Shown piece after piece: positions 48,598 to 56,358 of a DNA stretch of 64,000 bases. Location: NCBI GenBank assembly GCA_963717695.1, contig CAVQWR010000007.1, forward strand, positions 434,001 to 498,000. The letters run 5' to 3'. How positions within the stretch are numbered: position 1 is the stretch's first letter; each line of letters starts with the position of its first letter. The notes beneath the pieces were generated by a model. That model did no database searches, was not told where the DNA came from, and saw only the letters and a list, made by a program, of their open reading frames with translations. The position numbers and the translations under genes were made by a program. Source of the DNA: CAIWHR01 sp963717695. GTDB taxonomy: Bacteria; Pseudomonadota; Gammaproteobacteria; Burkholderiales; Casimicrobiaceae.

Positions 48598-48720
48598 TTC
48601 GCGCTCAATGTCGGGCACCTGGCCATGTTTCACGCGGTCCTGAAAACCGGCTCGGTGCCGGCGGCTGCGCGAATCCTCCATATCTCGCAGCTGGCGGTGA
48701 CCAGGACCATACAAATGTGA
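48598..48720 (+). pseudogene. LysR-family regulator remnant (N-terminal HTH only)
   Basis: In one frame the text FALNVGHLAMFHAVLKTGSV and AAARILHISQLAVTRTI matches the start of LysR regulators (…FHAVMKTGSV..AAR.LNISQPAVTR.I). It stops at TGA 48718-48720 directly after the recognition helix. No start codon fits the N-terminus and no effector domain follows. A truncated gene displaced by the ECF sigma gene is the best reading. Confidence 0.6.
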
Positions 48721-48759
48721 GCCGGATCGTTGGTGCATCGCGCAGACCTCCCTCCGACA

Positions 48760-50037
48760 ATGGAAGCCGACGACGAAAACCCGACACCGACGGCGCAACC
48801 GGCCGAGCACGTGCGTGAGGTGACCGACGCCATCTATCGTGCTGAATCGCGCCGCGTGTTCGCCACATTGGTGCGTCTGATCGGTGACTTCGACCGCGCC
48901 GAGGAGGCGCTGCACGACGCATTCCGGGCGGCGCTCGAGCAATGGCCTCGCGACGGCGTCCCTGCGAATCCGCGGGCGTGGCTGGTATCGGCCGGTCGCT
49001 TCAAGGCCATCGACGCCATACGCCGACATTCACGATTCGACTCGATGGAGGATGTCGCCGAGCAAGTGGAGGCCGTCATCGACGAGACCGCATCATGGGA
49101 CGGCGAAGTGATCGAAGACGATCGGCTGCGGCTGGTCTTCACCTGCTGCCATCCGAGCCTTGCACCAGACGCGCAGGTAGCGCTCACGTTGCGCGAAGTC
49201 TGTGGCCTCACGACGGAAGAAATTGCGCAGGCCTTTCTCAGCTCCGCGCCCACGCTGGCGCAGCGCATCGTGCGCGCCAAGGCAAAGATTCGCGATGCCC
49301 GCATCCCTTACCAGGTTCCCGAGCCCGGCGAACTCGCGGAGCGGCTCAACAGCGTGCTGCGCGTGATCTATCTCGTATTCAATGAAGGCTATTCCGCATC
49401 TTCTGGTCAGTCGCTGACGCGGGTCGATCTGTCCGGCGAGGCAATACGTCTCGGACGACTGCTCGTCGAATTGCTGCCGGAACCCGAGGCGATCGGTTTG
49501 CTCGCCCTGATGCTGCTTCAGGAATCCAGGCGCGCGGCGCGCGCCTCGGCGGCGGGCGAGCTAGTCCTGCTCAAAGATCAGGACCGCTCCCTCTGGAACG
49601 GCGATCAAATCGCGGAGGGGGTGGCGCTGGTGACAAGATCGCTCACGGCGCGGCAAGTAGGTCCGTACACACTCCAGGCGGCGATCGCCGCGGTGCACGC
49701 CGACGCGGTCAGCGCCGACGCCACGGACTGGGGCGAGATCGCCGGCCTCTACGATGTTCTGCTGAACATCGAGCAGACACCGGTGGTCGAGCTTAACCGC
49801 GCGGTGGCAATCGCGATGCGCGATGGTCCCGCCGCTGGTCTCGCCCTGATCGAGGCCATCCTTGCCCGCGGCGACTTGAAGGACTACCACCTGGCCCACG
49901 CTGCTCGTGCCGACATGTACCGGCGAATGGGCAAGACGACTCAGGCACGTGCAGCGTACAAGCGGGCGATCGCGCTTGCCCGTCAGGGGCCCGAACGCCG
50001 GTTTCTCGAGCGGCGGCTGGCCGAGTTACCCGATTGA
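48760..50037 (+). CDS. ECF RNA polymerase sigma factor with TPR-like C-terminal extension (ECF42 type)
   Basis: A 425-residue sigma factor. Region 2 (residues ~20-90) has IYRAESRRVFATLVRLIGDFDRAEEALHDAFRAALEQWPRDG and NPRAWLVSAGRFKAIDAIRR. Region 4 (~115-185) has RLRLVFTCCHPSLAPDAQVALTLREVCGLTTEEIAQAFLSSAPTLAQRIVRAKAKI. The ~235-residue C-terminal extension includes RVIYLVFNEGYSASSG, a DUF6596-type block and helical TPR-like pairs (VELNRAVAIAMRDGP, YHLAHAARADMYRRMGKTTQARAAYKRAI). ECF42 sigma factors have exactly this extension and are typically encoded with DGPF/YCII proteins, as here. No anti-sigma gene is adjacent, in keeping with control by the extension. ATG 48760 is preferred to an in-frame upstream TTG. 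Confidence 0.92.
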   Translation: MEADDENPTPTAQPAEHVREVTDAIYRAESRRVFATLVRLIGDFDRAEEALHDAFRAALEQWPRDGVPANPRAWLVSAGRFKAIDAIRRHSRFDSMEDVAEQVEAVIDETASWDGEVIEDDRLRLVFTCCHPSLAPDAQVALTLREVCGLTTEEIAQAFLSSAPTLAQRIVRAKAKIRDARIPYQVPEPGELAERLNSVLRVIYLVFNEGYSASSGQSLTRVDLSGEAIRLGRLLVELLPEPEAIGLLALMLLQESRRAARASAAGELVLLKDQDRSLWNGDQIAEGVALVTRSLTARQVGPYTLQAAIAAVHADAVSADATDWGEIAGLYDVLLNIEQTPVVELNRAVAIAMRDGPAAGLALIEAILARGDLKDYHLAHAARADMYRRMGKTTQARAAYKRAIALARQGPERRFLERRLAELPD

Positions 50038-50173
50038 GCCACGCCGGGGTGCAGCGGATCCGGAGTGCCTTGTTGAATTGATTTGATCGCGTGTCGATTT
50101 CCAGCTTGCCCATTCGACTACTTGATGAAGGCCCGGTGAATCGGTCCCATTCAAAAGCGAGCAGGAGCGACCA

Positions 50174-50467
50174 ATGCAAACCGTTGCGAGCTGGTTGGGT
50201 TTATTGCGAAGAGTGGGCCAGAAGACGGGGCCATACCTCATGGTGGAGATGCTGTTGCCGGGCGGCTCGATATTGGCGCTGTTGCTTTTTCTGTATCAGC
50301 GCAGAAAACCCGATATCGGAAGGGCGGCGCAGCGTGCTGTTCTTGTCCTGATGCGTGCGCTGGCACGCGTCTTCGAGCGGAGCATTTTGGTACCCGCGCC
50401 GGTACAGGTCGCCGTTCGGGTGCCGAAAACGGGTCCGATCGAACGACTAGGGAAGGAAACCACATGA
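50174..50467 (+). CDS. Small hypothetical membrane protein
   Basis: A 97-residue ORF with AGGAG eight bases before ATG 50174. One hydrophobic segment (MVEMLLPGGSILALLLFLYQ, about residues 23-42) is followed by a basic, Arg-rich tail (RRKPDIGRAAQRAVLVLMRALARVFER). I do not recognise the family. It is in line with the ECF sigma gene and may be part of the same transcript. Confidence 0.5.
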   Translation: MQTVASWLGLLRRVGQKTGPYLMVEMLLPGGSILALLLFLYQRRKPDIGRAAQRAVLVLMRALARVFERSILVPAPVQVAVRVPKTGPIERLGKETT

Positions 50468-50608
50468 AGCCCGGAATCCACGTAGAAGCGCGAATCGCCG
50501 ACAGACCGGGCTTGCGAAGCCGCCATCTGGGCCGGCGGCCCGGACCCGCGACCTCGCCGCGTCGCAACAGAGCTGCGCGATCAGCGGTGGAACCGCCCAT
50601 CACGATAC

Positions 50609-50890
50609 GTGTCGCGCCACTGCATGGCGCCTCGCCGACGCGCGCGTTCGGCGCTTGGCTCGGACCGCCACATGGTGTTCACTCTTTCCATGGCGCCACA
50701 CCCCGATGTCATCACCCGAGTGACGGTCGCGATTGCTCCCGTTGCGAAGAGGTGCATGCTCGAGTTGGCCCACGAAAACATCCCGCGGCCGCACGCCGGC
50801 TACGTCGAAGGCCGCTGGACCGGCATCCTCTACGGGCTGGGCGTGACGCTCGATTCGGCAATCGCAACAATCCACCGCGACCAGGAGTGA
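50609..50890 (+). pseudogene. SRPBCC (AHSA1-like) domain protein, C-terminal part only
   Basis: The 93-residue frame carries, from about residue 20, text resembling the second half of SRPBCC/AHSA1 proteins: HMVFTLSMAPHPDVITRVTV, then MLELAHENI and a last helix EGRWTGILYGLGVTLDS. The first half of the domain is not found upstream in any frame, so this looks like a truncated gene. Its stop is three bases before the ATG of the next YciI gene. SRPBCC genes often accompany DGPF genes, which supports the identification. Confidence 0.45.
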
Positions 50891-50893
50891 GCC

Positions 50894-51226
50894 ATGAAGT
50901 ACTTGTGCCTCGTGTACCTCGACGAAAAGAAACTGGACACCGTAGCCGACCACGAATGCAGGGCCTGCGCGGATGCTCTCGAGCAGGGTGGCCACCACAT
51001 CGCGGCGGAGGCCCTCCAATCAGTTCATACGGCTACGACCGTGCGTGTCCGCAACGGGAAAATGACCGTGACCGACGGCCCCTTTGCCGAGACGAAGGAG
51101 CAACTCGCCGGGTTCTACCTTATCGATGCCAAGGACCTGAATGAGGCCATTCAGTTGGCCGCGAAGATCCCACCGGCACGAGTGGGCAGCGTCGAAGTGC
51201 GTCCGGTCAGGCAATTGTCCGTTTGA
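50894..51226 (+). CDS. YciI family (DGPF domain) protein
   Basis: A 110-residue protein: MKYLCLVYLDEKKLDTVAD, then the signature RNGKMTVTDGPFAETKEQLAGFYLIDAKD and the C-terminal GSVEVRPVRQLSV. All are typical of the YCII/DGPF family of dimeric alpha-beta barrels. It follows the SRPBCC remnant immediately and precedes another DGPF gene. Third of four such proteins near the ECF42-type sigma factor. Confidence 0.92.
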   Translation: MKYLCLVYLDEKKLDTVADHECRACADALEQGGHHIAAEALQSVHTATTVRVRNGKMTVTDGPFAETKEQLAGFYLIDAKDLNEAIQLAAKIPPARVGSVEVRPVRQLSV

Positions 51227-51381
51227 AGACGCGACCGCATTGCGTCAACCTTCGCAAGAAATGGGTAACGATGATGTCGAGTCCGCTGTTTCTCGATCGG
51301 CTAGTAAGCAGAGCCGGGTCTTGGCCGGCCGAATCCGATTGGCTGCCCGGCTCCAACCCGCAACCTTACGGAGATCCAAAC

Positions 51382-51756
51382 ATGCGATTCATGATGATAG
51401 TCAAGCACGCAGAGAACCAAGGTATGCCGCCGCGGCAGCTGATGGATGCCATTACGAAGCTCGTCGAAGAGGAAGTCAGAGCCGGTACGATGCTCGGAAA
51501 CGGCGGGCTTGGGCCAACGGCGCAAGGGGCCCGCGTCCGCCTTTCCGGCGGGAAGGTGACCGTGACTGACGGACCGTTCACCGAGACCAACGAGGTTATC
51601 GGTGGCTATGCGCAGTTCGAGTTGAAGTCGAAGGAAGCGGCGGTGGAATCGGCGGTGCGCTTCATGGAACTGCACAGGAAATTCTGGCCGGGTTGGGAGG
51701 GCGAGACCGAAGTTCGCCAGATGTTCGATCCCCAAGACTGCGCGCCGAAGGGATAG
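51382..51756 (+). CDS. YciI family (DGPF domain) protein
   Basis: A 124-residue DGPF protein: MRFMMIVKHAENQGMPPRQLMDAITKLVEEEVRAGTML, GGKVTVTDGPFTETNEVIGGYAQFELKSKEAAVE, ending ETEVRQMFDPQDCAPKG. ACGGAG lies upstream of ATG 51382; the frame extends further upstream without family similarity. It differs clearly in sequence from the other three family members here, so the set is not a recent tandem duplication. Confidence 0.92.
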   Translation: MRFMMIVKHAENQGMPPRQLMDAITKLVEEEVRAGTMLGNGGLGPTAQGARVRLSGGKVTVTDGPFTETNEVIGGYAQFELKSKEAAVESAVRFMELHRKFWPGWEGETEVRQMFDPQDCAPKG

Positions 51757-52069
51757 ACGCGGCCCGCTTGCGGTCCGAATCCTAAGCGGGATATCACGAA
51801 GCAATTCATGGTTATCTTCAAACCCACGAAGGCCAACCGTGCTGGTCAGCGCCGCGAATGAGCTGAAATTGACAAGCATTGGTAGGACATCGCCTGCGGG
51901 TGTGCTAACCCGCCCCCCGTTAATCGCCGTCCGGTTACTGGCTGGCGCGTTTGGCTGCTGCCTCAGCCTCGGCCATGCGCTTCGCCATCTCCGCGTTGAG
52001 CGCGTCGAGATTAAAGCTCGCGGAAACGCTGTGTCGTCCGCAAACGACCAGTGGCGTCATACTACGCAA
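51757..52069. other. Intergenic region with a possible gene remnant
   Basis: No complete gene. On the minus strand a reading frame ending at 51935 gives the sensible-looking C-terminus LDALNAEMAKRMAEAEAAAK with no start or upstream domain in the vicinity. It may be the tail of a deleted gene; the family was not recognised. Confidence 0.4.
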
Positions 52070-52756
52070 ATGCTCGAAGAGTTCGGACCATCTCTCTATA
52101 GGGCCGAAGGGCCGACGGTGTCGTTCTTCGGCTTTCCCTACCCCACGCGAATGGCGGTGGCGCGCCTATCGGACGCGAGCGTTTGGATATGGTCGCCTAT
52201 CGCTTTGACTGAGGATTTGACACGATCAATCGAGAGCATCGGCCCTGTCCGTCATATCGTTTCGCCAAACAAACTACATCATCTTTTTCTGCGCGAGTGG
52301 TCGTGCCGTTGGCCAGACGCCCGCCTCTATGCCCCGCCGGGTCTGGTGCGCAAGGAGCCCCATCTGCATTTTGCTGCGGAACTGGTGGATGAGCCGAACC
52401 CAGCGTGGGCGGAGGACATCGACCAAGTGATTTTTCGAGGTTCGTTCGCGATGGCAGAAGTAGTGTTCTACCACCGAGCCTCAGGAACTGCGATCTTCGG
52501 AGACCTCATCCAGCGTTTCCCCGAATCGTTTTTTTCGTCCGGCTGGAAGGCAGAGCTGATGCGACTTGGCGGTATTGTCGGCAAAGAAGGCAGCACTCCG
52601 CGCGACTGGCGGGCGAGCTTTCTGCGGCGGCGGCCGGCCCGCGCCGCTCGGGAACACGTACTCCGTTGGAAGCCCATTCGGCTGCTCATCGCTCACGGTG
52701 AGTGCGCGCAATCGGGTGCAACGGCGATCATCGCGCGGGCGCTTAGGTGGATCTAA
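52070..52756 (+). CDS. DUF4336 domain-containing protein
   Basis: A 228-residue protein of the DUF4336 family, which has a metallo-beta-lactamase-like fold. Recognisable text: MLEEFGPSLYRAEGPTVSFFGFPYPTRMAVARL at the start, SIGPVRHIVSPNKLHHLFLREW, WAEDIDQVIFRGSFAMAEVVFYHRAS and a C-terminal block with WKPIRLLIAHGECAQSGA containing the late His. The function of the family is unknown. The frame extends upstream, but ATG 52070 is where similarity begins. Confidence 0.85.
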   Translation: MLEEFGPSLYRAEGPTVSFFGFPYPTRMAVARLSDASVWIWSPIALTEDLTRSIESIGPVRHIVSPNKLHHLFLREWSCRWPDARLYAPPGLVRKEPHLHFAAELVDEPNPAWAEDIDQVIFRGSFAMAEVVFYHRASGTAIFGDLIQRFPESFFSSGWKAELMRLGGIVGKEGSTPRDWRASFLRRRPARAAREHVLRWKPIRLLIAHGECAQSGATAIIARALRWI

Positions 52757-53041
52757 ATTGATGTCCACCTGCCAGACTGTAAGGGTGTCAAGATTAGCAA
52801 GTAGGGCCGCATGCTTGCCATGATTGCTCCTGGCCGGTTCAAGCCGCTCGGTTTCGACGCTTTATGTCCGTGAGGGCAGCCGCAGCCCGCCGCGTGCAGC
52901 GCCACGCCCGTACCGGGCCCAAAACAGCCGTATCCGCCGCTCCAAAATCGATGTTCTCAATCGCTCTAACGACGAGCGTATCCGGTGTGAACTGGCGCGC
53001 AGGCAAAGCGGGGCGTCGGTTTGTGGAGTGATTAGTTGCCT

Positions 53042-53593
53042 TCAATCGAGCCAGCCACCCCATGAGATGAAGGGTGGCGATTTCTCGAGCCACTTGCATG
53101 GATAGTGCGTCATGCCAGGAACCAGCCGACTCCAGAGTGCGGCAACAAGAGCGAGGGCGGCCACTCCGACCATGACCGGTTGCCAAATCGCAACCAACGA
53201 CGCGTGTGCGTGGATCATGATCAACGGATTGGCGCCAGCGGGTGGATGTACTGTCTTGGATACGAGCATGAAAACGAGTGTCAACACGAGCGCAATGACG
53301 TAAACCCAGAGCGCTTCCCCGAACACGCTATAACAAAGAACTCCGATGAGTGCGCCGCCTATGTGGCCACCGAATAGCGCCCGTGGTTGGGCTGCTGGCG
53401 CGCGGGTGAGACCAAATAGAAATACGGCTGAGCCGCCGAACGAAGCAAGGAAGAGCGGTGCCGAAGGTGGGTCGATGAATTGGAGGACCAAACCGAGCCC
53501 TAATGCTGCGCCGGCAGCAGACGAGGCAAGTCGAAAGACAGCTTTCGCGAATTGGCGCAATTTTCGGCGGCTGGCAGGTGCGCTAGAGATCAT
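53042..53593 (-). CDS. HPP family membrane protein
   Basis: A 183-residue integral membrane protein of the HPP family with four to five helices. The naming motif is present in SKTVHPPAGANPLIMIHA (about residues 111-128); PSAPLFLASFGGSAVFLFG and RALFGGHIGGALIGVL also match. Some HPP proteins in cyanobacteria and plants transport nitrite; elsewhere the substrate is unknown. One TATT...GCAA-type operator-like site lies about 310 bp upstream of its start. Confidence 0.92.
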   Translation of the reverse strand: MISSAPASRRKLRQFAKAVFRLASSAAGAALGLGLVLQFIDPPSAPLFLASFGGSAVFLFGLTRAPAAQPRALFGGHIGGALIGVLCYSVFGEALWVYVIALVLTLVFMLVSKTVHPPAGANPLIMIHAHASLVAIWQPVMVGVAALALVAALWSRLVPGMTHYPCKWLEKSPPFISWGGWLD

Positions 53594-53958
53594 GTGTGCA
53601 TCGACGCGGCAGTGCAGAAGGCTCCCACCGGTCTAGGCGACCGCGACGCGGTAGAACTGGCGTCGGCCAGGCGTCTGTGTTCTCGGAGTTGCTAGGCGGT
53701 AGCGGTTGGGTGTGTCAGCCGGCGGTACCAACGGACACGCTCTAGGCCAGCCCGGCCAATCGCGCGACGCCAGTCACGTTGCGCAGCCACCGCCATCGTA
53801 AAAAAAGAGCCGGGGATCACTTCCCGCCCTTCGAAAAGCAACTCTACCACCCAAGTTGCGTTGCCCGGTCCGCGGTTCCGAAGCGGTCCATCCCTGGCAA
53901 TATAGTATTTCGCAAAATAAATTGGCGCGCAAGTTCGGCGCCCGGCTTTGCGACGGCA
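53594..53958. other. Intergenic region upstream of the HPP gene
   Basis: About 365 bases without a convincing gene, between the HPP start and the 3' end of marR. It contains an operator-like site at 53902-53919. Short overlapping ORFs show no recognisable protein. Confidence 0.5.
53902..53919 (+). promoter_or_regulatory. Operator-like site A (ATAGTATTTCGCAAAATA)
   Basis: One of four related 16-18 bp sites in the 53.9-59.8 kb interval sharing the core TATT-NN-GCAA-W-A. It is AT-rich in a GC-rich genome and preceded by a GCAATA half-site. It lies upstream of the HPP gene. Assignment to the neighbouring MarR regulator is inference. Confidence 0.45.
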
Positions 53959-54528
53959 TCAGGGCTCCGCGAGTGGCTTGAGCGCAGCCTTGGGATTGCG
54001 CAAGCTCGCGAAACCGAGGAGCTGGGCGAGATCGCGTTGAAGGCTGCGAAGGGTCTTCTCGGGCATCTTGGCCAAGGCATCGGGAATCACTCCTTCCACC
54101 GGGTGCGGCGCCTTCTTCAGCACGCGCAGGCCGTCGCTCGTGAGATGAATGCGAACGACCCGCTGGTCATCGTTCGCGCGCTCGCGGCGTACGAATCCCT
54201 GTGCCTCCAATTTGTCGAGTAGATTACTCGACGTGGAGAGGTGCGTGGACATCGCACGCGCCAACTGCGACACCGTGATTCCGGGAACTTCGGAAACCTC
54301 GGACAGCGCCCACAGCTGAGCACCGCTAACTCCACAATTGGATTCGATGCGTTGGAAGTGCTGCTGCGAAACGCGGAACAACTCCCGAAACTGACGTAGC
54401 ACCGTGGTCGCTGTGGGCGACCTCCGAGTCTTGCCTGATGGCGATGAAGTGCGATTGGCCGCACCAACCTGAGTAGCCTTTGAATGGGCACGTTTGTGGC
54501 GAGGTGCCTCGTTGCTTGTTCGTGGCAT
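53959..54528 (-). CDS. MarR family transcriptional regulator
   Basis: A 189-residue regulator. The first ~45 residues are basic and low complexity (Arg/Lys/Ser/Thr). A winged helix-turn-helix of MarR type follows: FRELFRVSQQHFQRIESNCGVSGAQLWALSEV, VPGITVSQLARAMSTHLSTSSNLLDKLEAQGFVRRE (recognition helix) and the wing RANDDQRVVRIHLTSDG. ATG 54528 is chosen; an in-frame start 17 codons upstream exists. An 8-bp inverted repeat (CGTTGCGC/GCGCAACG) 28 bp upstream may be its autoregulatory site, and related motifs lie before the surrounding genes. Confidence 0.92.
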   Translation of the reverse strand: MPRTSNEAPRHKRAHSKATQVGAANRTSSPSGKTRRSPTATTVLRQFRELFRVSQQHFQRIESNCGVSGAQLWALSEVSEVPGITVSQLARAMSTHLSTSSNLLDKLEAQGFVRRERANDDQRVVRIHLTSDGLRVLKKAPHPVEGVIPDALAKMPEKTLRSLQRDLAQLLGFASLRNPKAALKPLAEP

Positions 54529-54555
54529 GGTTGGTATGTCGATCGATGACGGGGG

Positions 54556-54581
54556 CGTTGCGCTTGGACCCTGGCGCAACG
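54556..54581. promoter_or_regulatory. Inverted repeat upstream of marR, candidate autoregulatory operator
   Basis: CGTTGCGC (54556-54563) and GCGCAACG (54574-54581) form a perfect 8-bp inverted repeat with a 10-bp spacer, 28 bp before the marR start. The TTGCGC/GCGCAA halves match the core of the TATTGCGCAATA sites found elsewhere in this cluster. Confidence 0.45.
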
Positions 54582-54700
54582 GCGATTCTAGCTTTTTTCT
54601 TGCAGCCTATGAGCTTGGCGGGTAATTGCCGGCACCGCACCGCTGGAGCGCATTTGCCGCAGGTAACCGATGCGGGAATTGCCCAGGCCATGGCCTCGAT

Positions 54701-55591
54701 TCAGTTAGCACCCGCGGAATGAGTAAGCTCGCGGCGTATTGCCCGCAACTTGGTCTTGATCAGGATTGCATTTTGGCTGCCGAGCCGGAGCATGACCTTT
54801 TGTCCGGCGGAAAGCGCTTCGAGATGCGGGTCGGCAAATTGATACATGACCTTGGGCTGAACCAGAAGGATCGAGCCAGCAATATCGGGGGTCGCGAGGA
54901 GATCGTCGATGGCATCAATCAGTCGATCGTTGAATTCGCCAGACGGATACCCAAGACTCCTGTATTCCTCCTGAAGCAGCGGATAGACGTAGATGTACGC
55001 GGCCACCAGTTGCTTCGCATCAACGGTCGTGGCCAAGGCAACATAGGGGGCATAACGCTGATCGTTCGCGGCGGCGATCGCCTCCCCGCCTCTCTCAGCG
55101 GTAGTGAGAAACGGTCCGGCCGCTGGCTTGATCGGAAGCAGCTGCGCCGAGAGCTTCTTTCGCGGAAGGTTGTCGACCGTGACGACAATGCGTCGGACGA
55201 TTTCATCCGGATAGAACAACGCTTGGAACGCCTTGGACCCAAAGAGCTCGGCGGCATGATTCTTCAACGCCTTATCGCTTTGTTCAAGCGTCGGTAATGG
55301 CTCGGTGTACCCCGATTGCGGTTCAGCTTTGGGTATCGGATAGCGTGCCGCCGACTCGGTCCTTTGCACCGGAGTTGGCGAAGTTTGAGCAGGCGGTGCG
55401 GTCGCCGATGGAGCAATGGTCGGTAATTGGCGCCGCCAGTAGTAATACGTCGCCAGCGCAATGCCCGCCAGGATTGCGAGTACCGCGATCCACCCGCCGA
55501 GCTTGCTCAGGAATGGGTATGGCGTTTTGCGCCGGGCGCGGGGGTCGAACAAGTCTCGGTCAGTTAATTGGAATCGCTCAACGTTCGTCAT
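54701..55591 (-). CDS. DUF3014 domain-containing protein
   Basis: A 296-residue membrane-anchored protein. A short cytoplasmic N-terminus, one transmembrane helix (LGGWIAVLAILAGIALATYYYW, about residues 31-52), a Pro/Thr-rich linker and a periplasmic DUF3014 domain follow: DKALKNHAAELFGSKAFQALFYPDEIVRRIVVTVDNLPR, YAPYVALATTVDAKQLVAAYIYVYPLLQEEY and DPHLEALSAGQKVMLRLGSQNAILIKTKLRAIRREL. Function is unknown. ATG 55591 is used; upstream in-frame codons lack similarity. It lies 172 bp upstream of marR on the same strand. Confidence 0.88.
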   Translation of the reverse strand: MTNVERFQLTDRDLFDPRARRKTPYPFLSKLGGWIAVLAILAGIALATYYYWRRQLPTIAPSATAPPAQTSPTPVQRTESAARYPIPKAEPQSGYTEPLPTLEQSDKALKNHAAELFGSKAFQALFYPDEIVRRIVVTVDNLPRKKLSAQLLPIKPAAGPFLTTAERGGEAIAAANDQRYAPYVALATTVDAKQLVAAYIYVYPLLQEEYRSLGYPSGEFNDRLIDAIDDLLATPDIAGSILLVQPKVMYQFADPHLEALSAGQKVMLRLGSQNAILIKTKLRAIRRELTHSAGAN

Positions 55592-55735
55592 TGGCCCTCC
55601 GATGCCTCCGGATCGCGACAGAGATAGGCAAAGCGGCAACGGCGGCTGATTTTGGCCGTGCCGGGTTGCCACGTTCACATCAGGTCATTGAACGACGCGA
55701 GCGGCCCGTCGCCGAGCTTTCGCTGCAATCCCCGC

Positions 55736-56104
55736 TTACGTGCGTCCAAATCTCATAATTGCATTATCGAGGCAACCTTCCCGCTGTCCAGCTGGACCAG
55801 CCACGCATTGGTGCAATGCGTCGCGATAGGCGGCTTCCCGATAGCTACCAGGTGATGTGTTTTCCACCTGCTTATGCGTGGCGTGGGTCTTGTGATGAGC
55901 CGTCGCATGATGCTGGTGGGCACTGCTGGAAGCTGTCTCAGGCGTTGTACTCGCGGCGGCCGCTTTCGTCGCCGCTGCATTGGAGCCGCCAGACGGAGCG
56001 GCCGCATGCGATGCATTGCTTGTAGTCGTCTGGCCACCCGCGGATAGCGCCAATACGGTCAGGCAAATTCCGAGGCTGGATGGAAAGAGGACTCGCGATG
56101 TCAT
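55736..56104 (-). CDS. Small His/Ala-rich exported protein
   Basis: A 122-residue protein with a signal peptide (MTSRVLFPSSLGICLTVLALSAGG), an Ala/Ser/Thr-rich linker, a histidine cluster (SSSAHQHHATAHHKTHATHK, about residues 60-79) and a compact C-terminus with two Cys (LHQCVAGPAGQREGCLDNAIMRF). The His cluster suggests metal binding, which is inference. AAGGAG is well placed before ATG 56104. It shares a promoter region with the divergent Pal-like gene, where an operator-like site is found. Confidence 0.65.
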   Translation of the reverse strand: MTSRVLFPSSLGICLTVLALSAGGQTTTSNASHAAAPSGGSNAAATKAAAASTTPETASSSAHQHHATAHHKTHATHKQVENTSPGSYREAAYRDALHQCVAGPAGQREGCLDNAIMRFGRT

Positions 56105-56244
56105 GATCTTCTCCTTGCAGGCGAGGGAAGGTTTTTGCTAGGCCCCCTCATTTCCTAGTTCGTCTATTGCGTCCTGTGGCACCTATCGGTCGCCAGCAGC
56201 TCGGCTCGGCGAGCATGATTTGCACAATATCCCTTTTGTCCAAT

Positions 56245-56260
56245 ATACTATTGCGCAATA
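56245..56260 (+). promoter_or_regulatory. Operator-like site B (ATACTATTGCGCAATA)
   Basis: Contains the perfect palindrome TATTGCGCAATA. It lies in the divergent promoter region between the His-rich exported protein gene and the Pal-like lipoprotein gene, about 100-140 bp from each start. It resembles the TTGCC...GGCAA type of inverted repeat bound by E. coli MarR. Confidence 0.55.
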
Positions 56261-56358
56261 TGGGTGTCCAGCGTTGGTTTTCCGCCTGCGGATTCCCGCC
56301 CTTGACGCTCATCGTTGTCGGCCGACTCTCGTCCGTACAAAACGCAATGGAGGCATGC

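Noticed and set aside
54480..54722. 80-residue plus-strand ORF overlapping the marR start
   Set aside because: Antisense to the marR 5' end and its candidate operator; no domain or ribosome-binding site.
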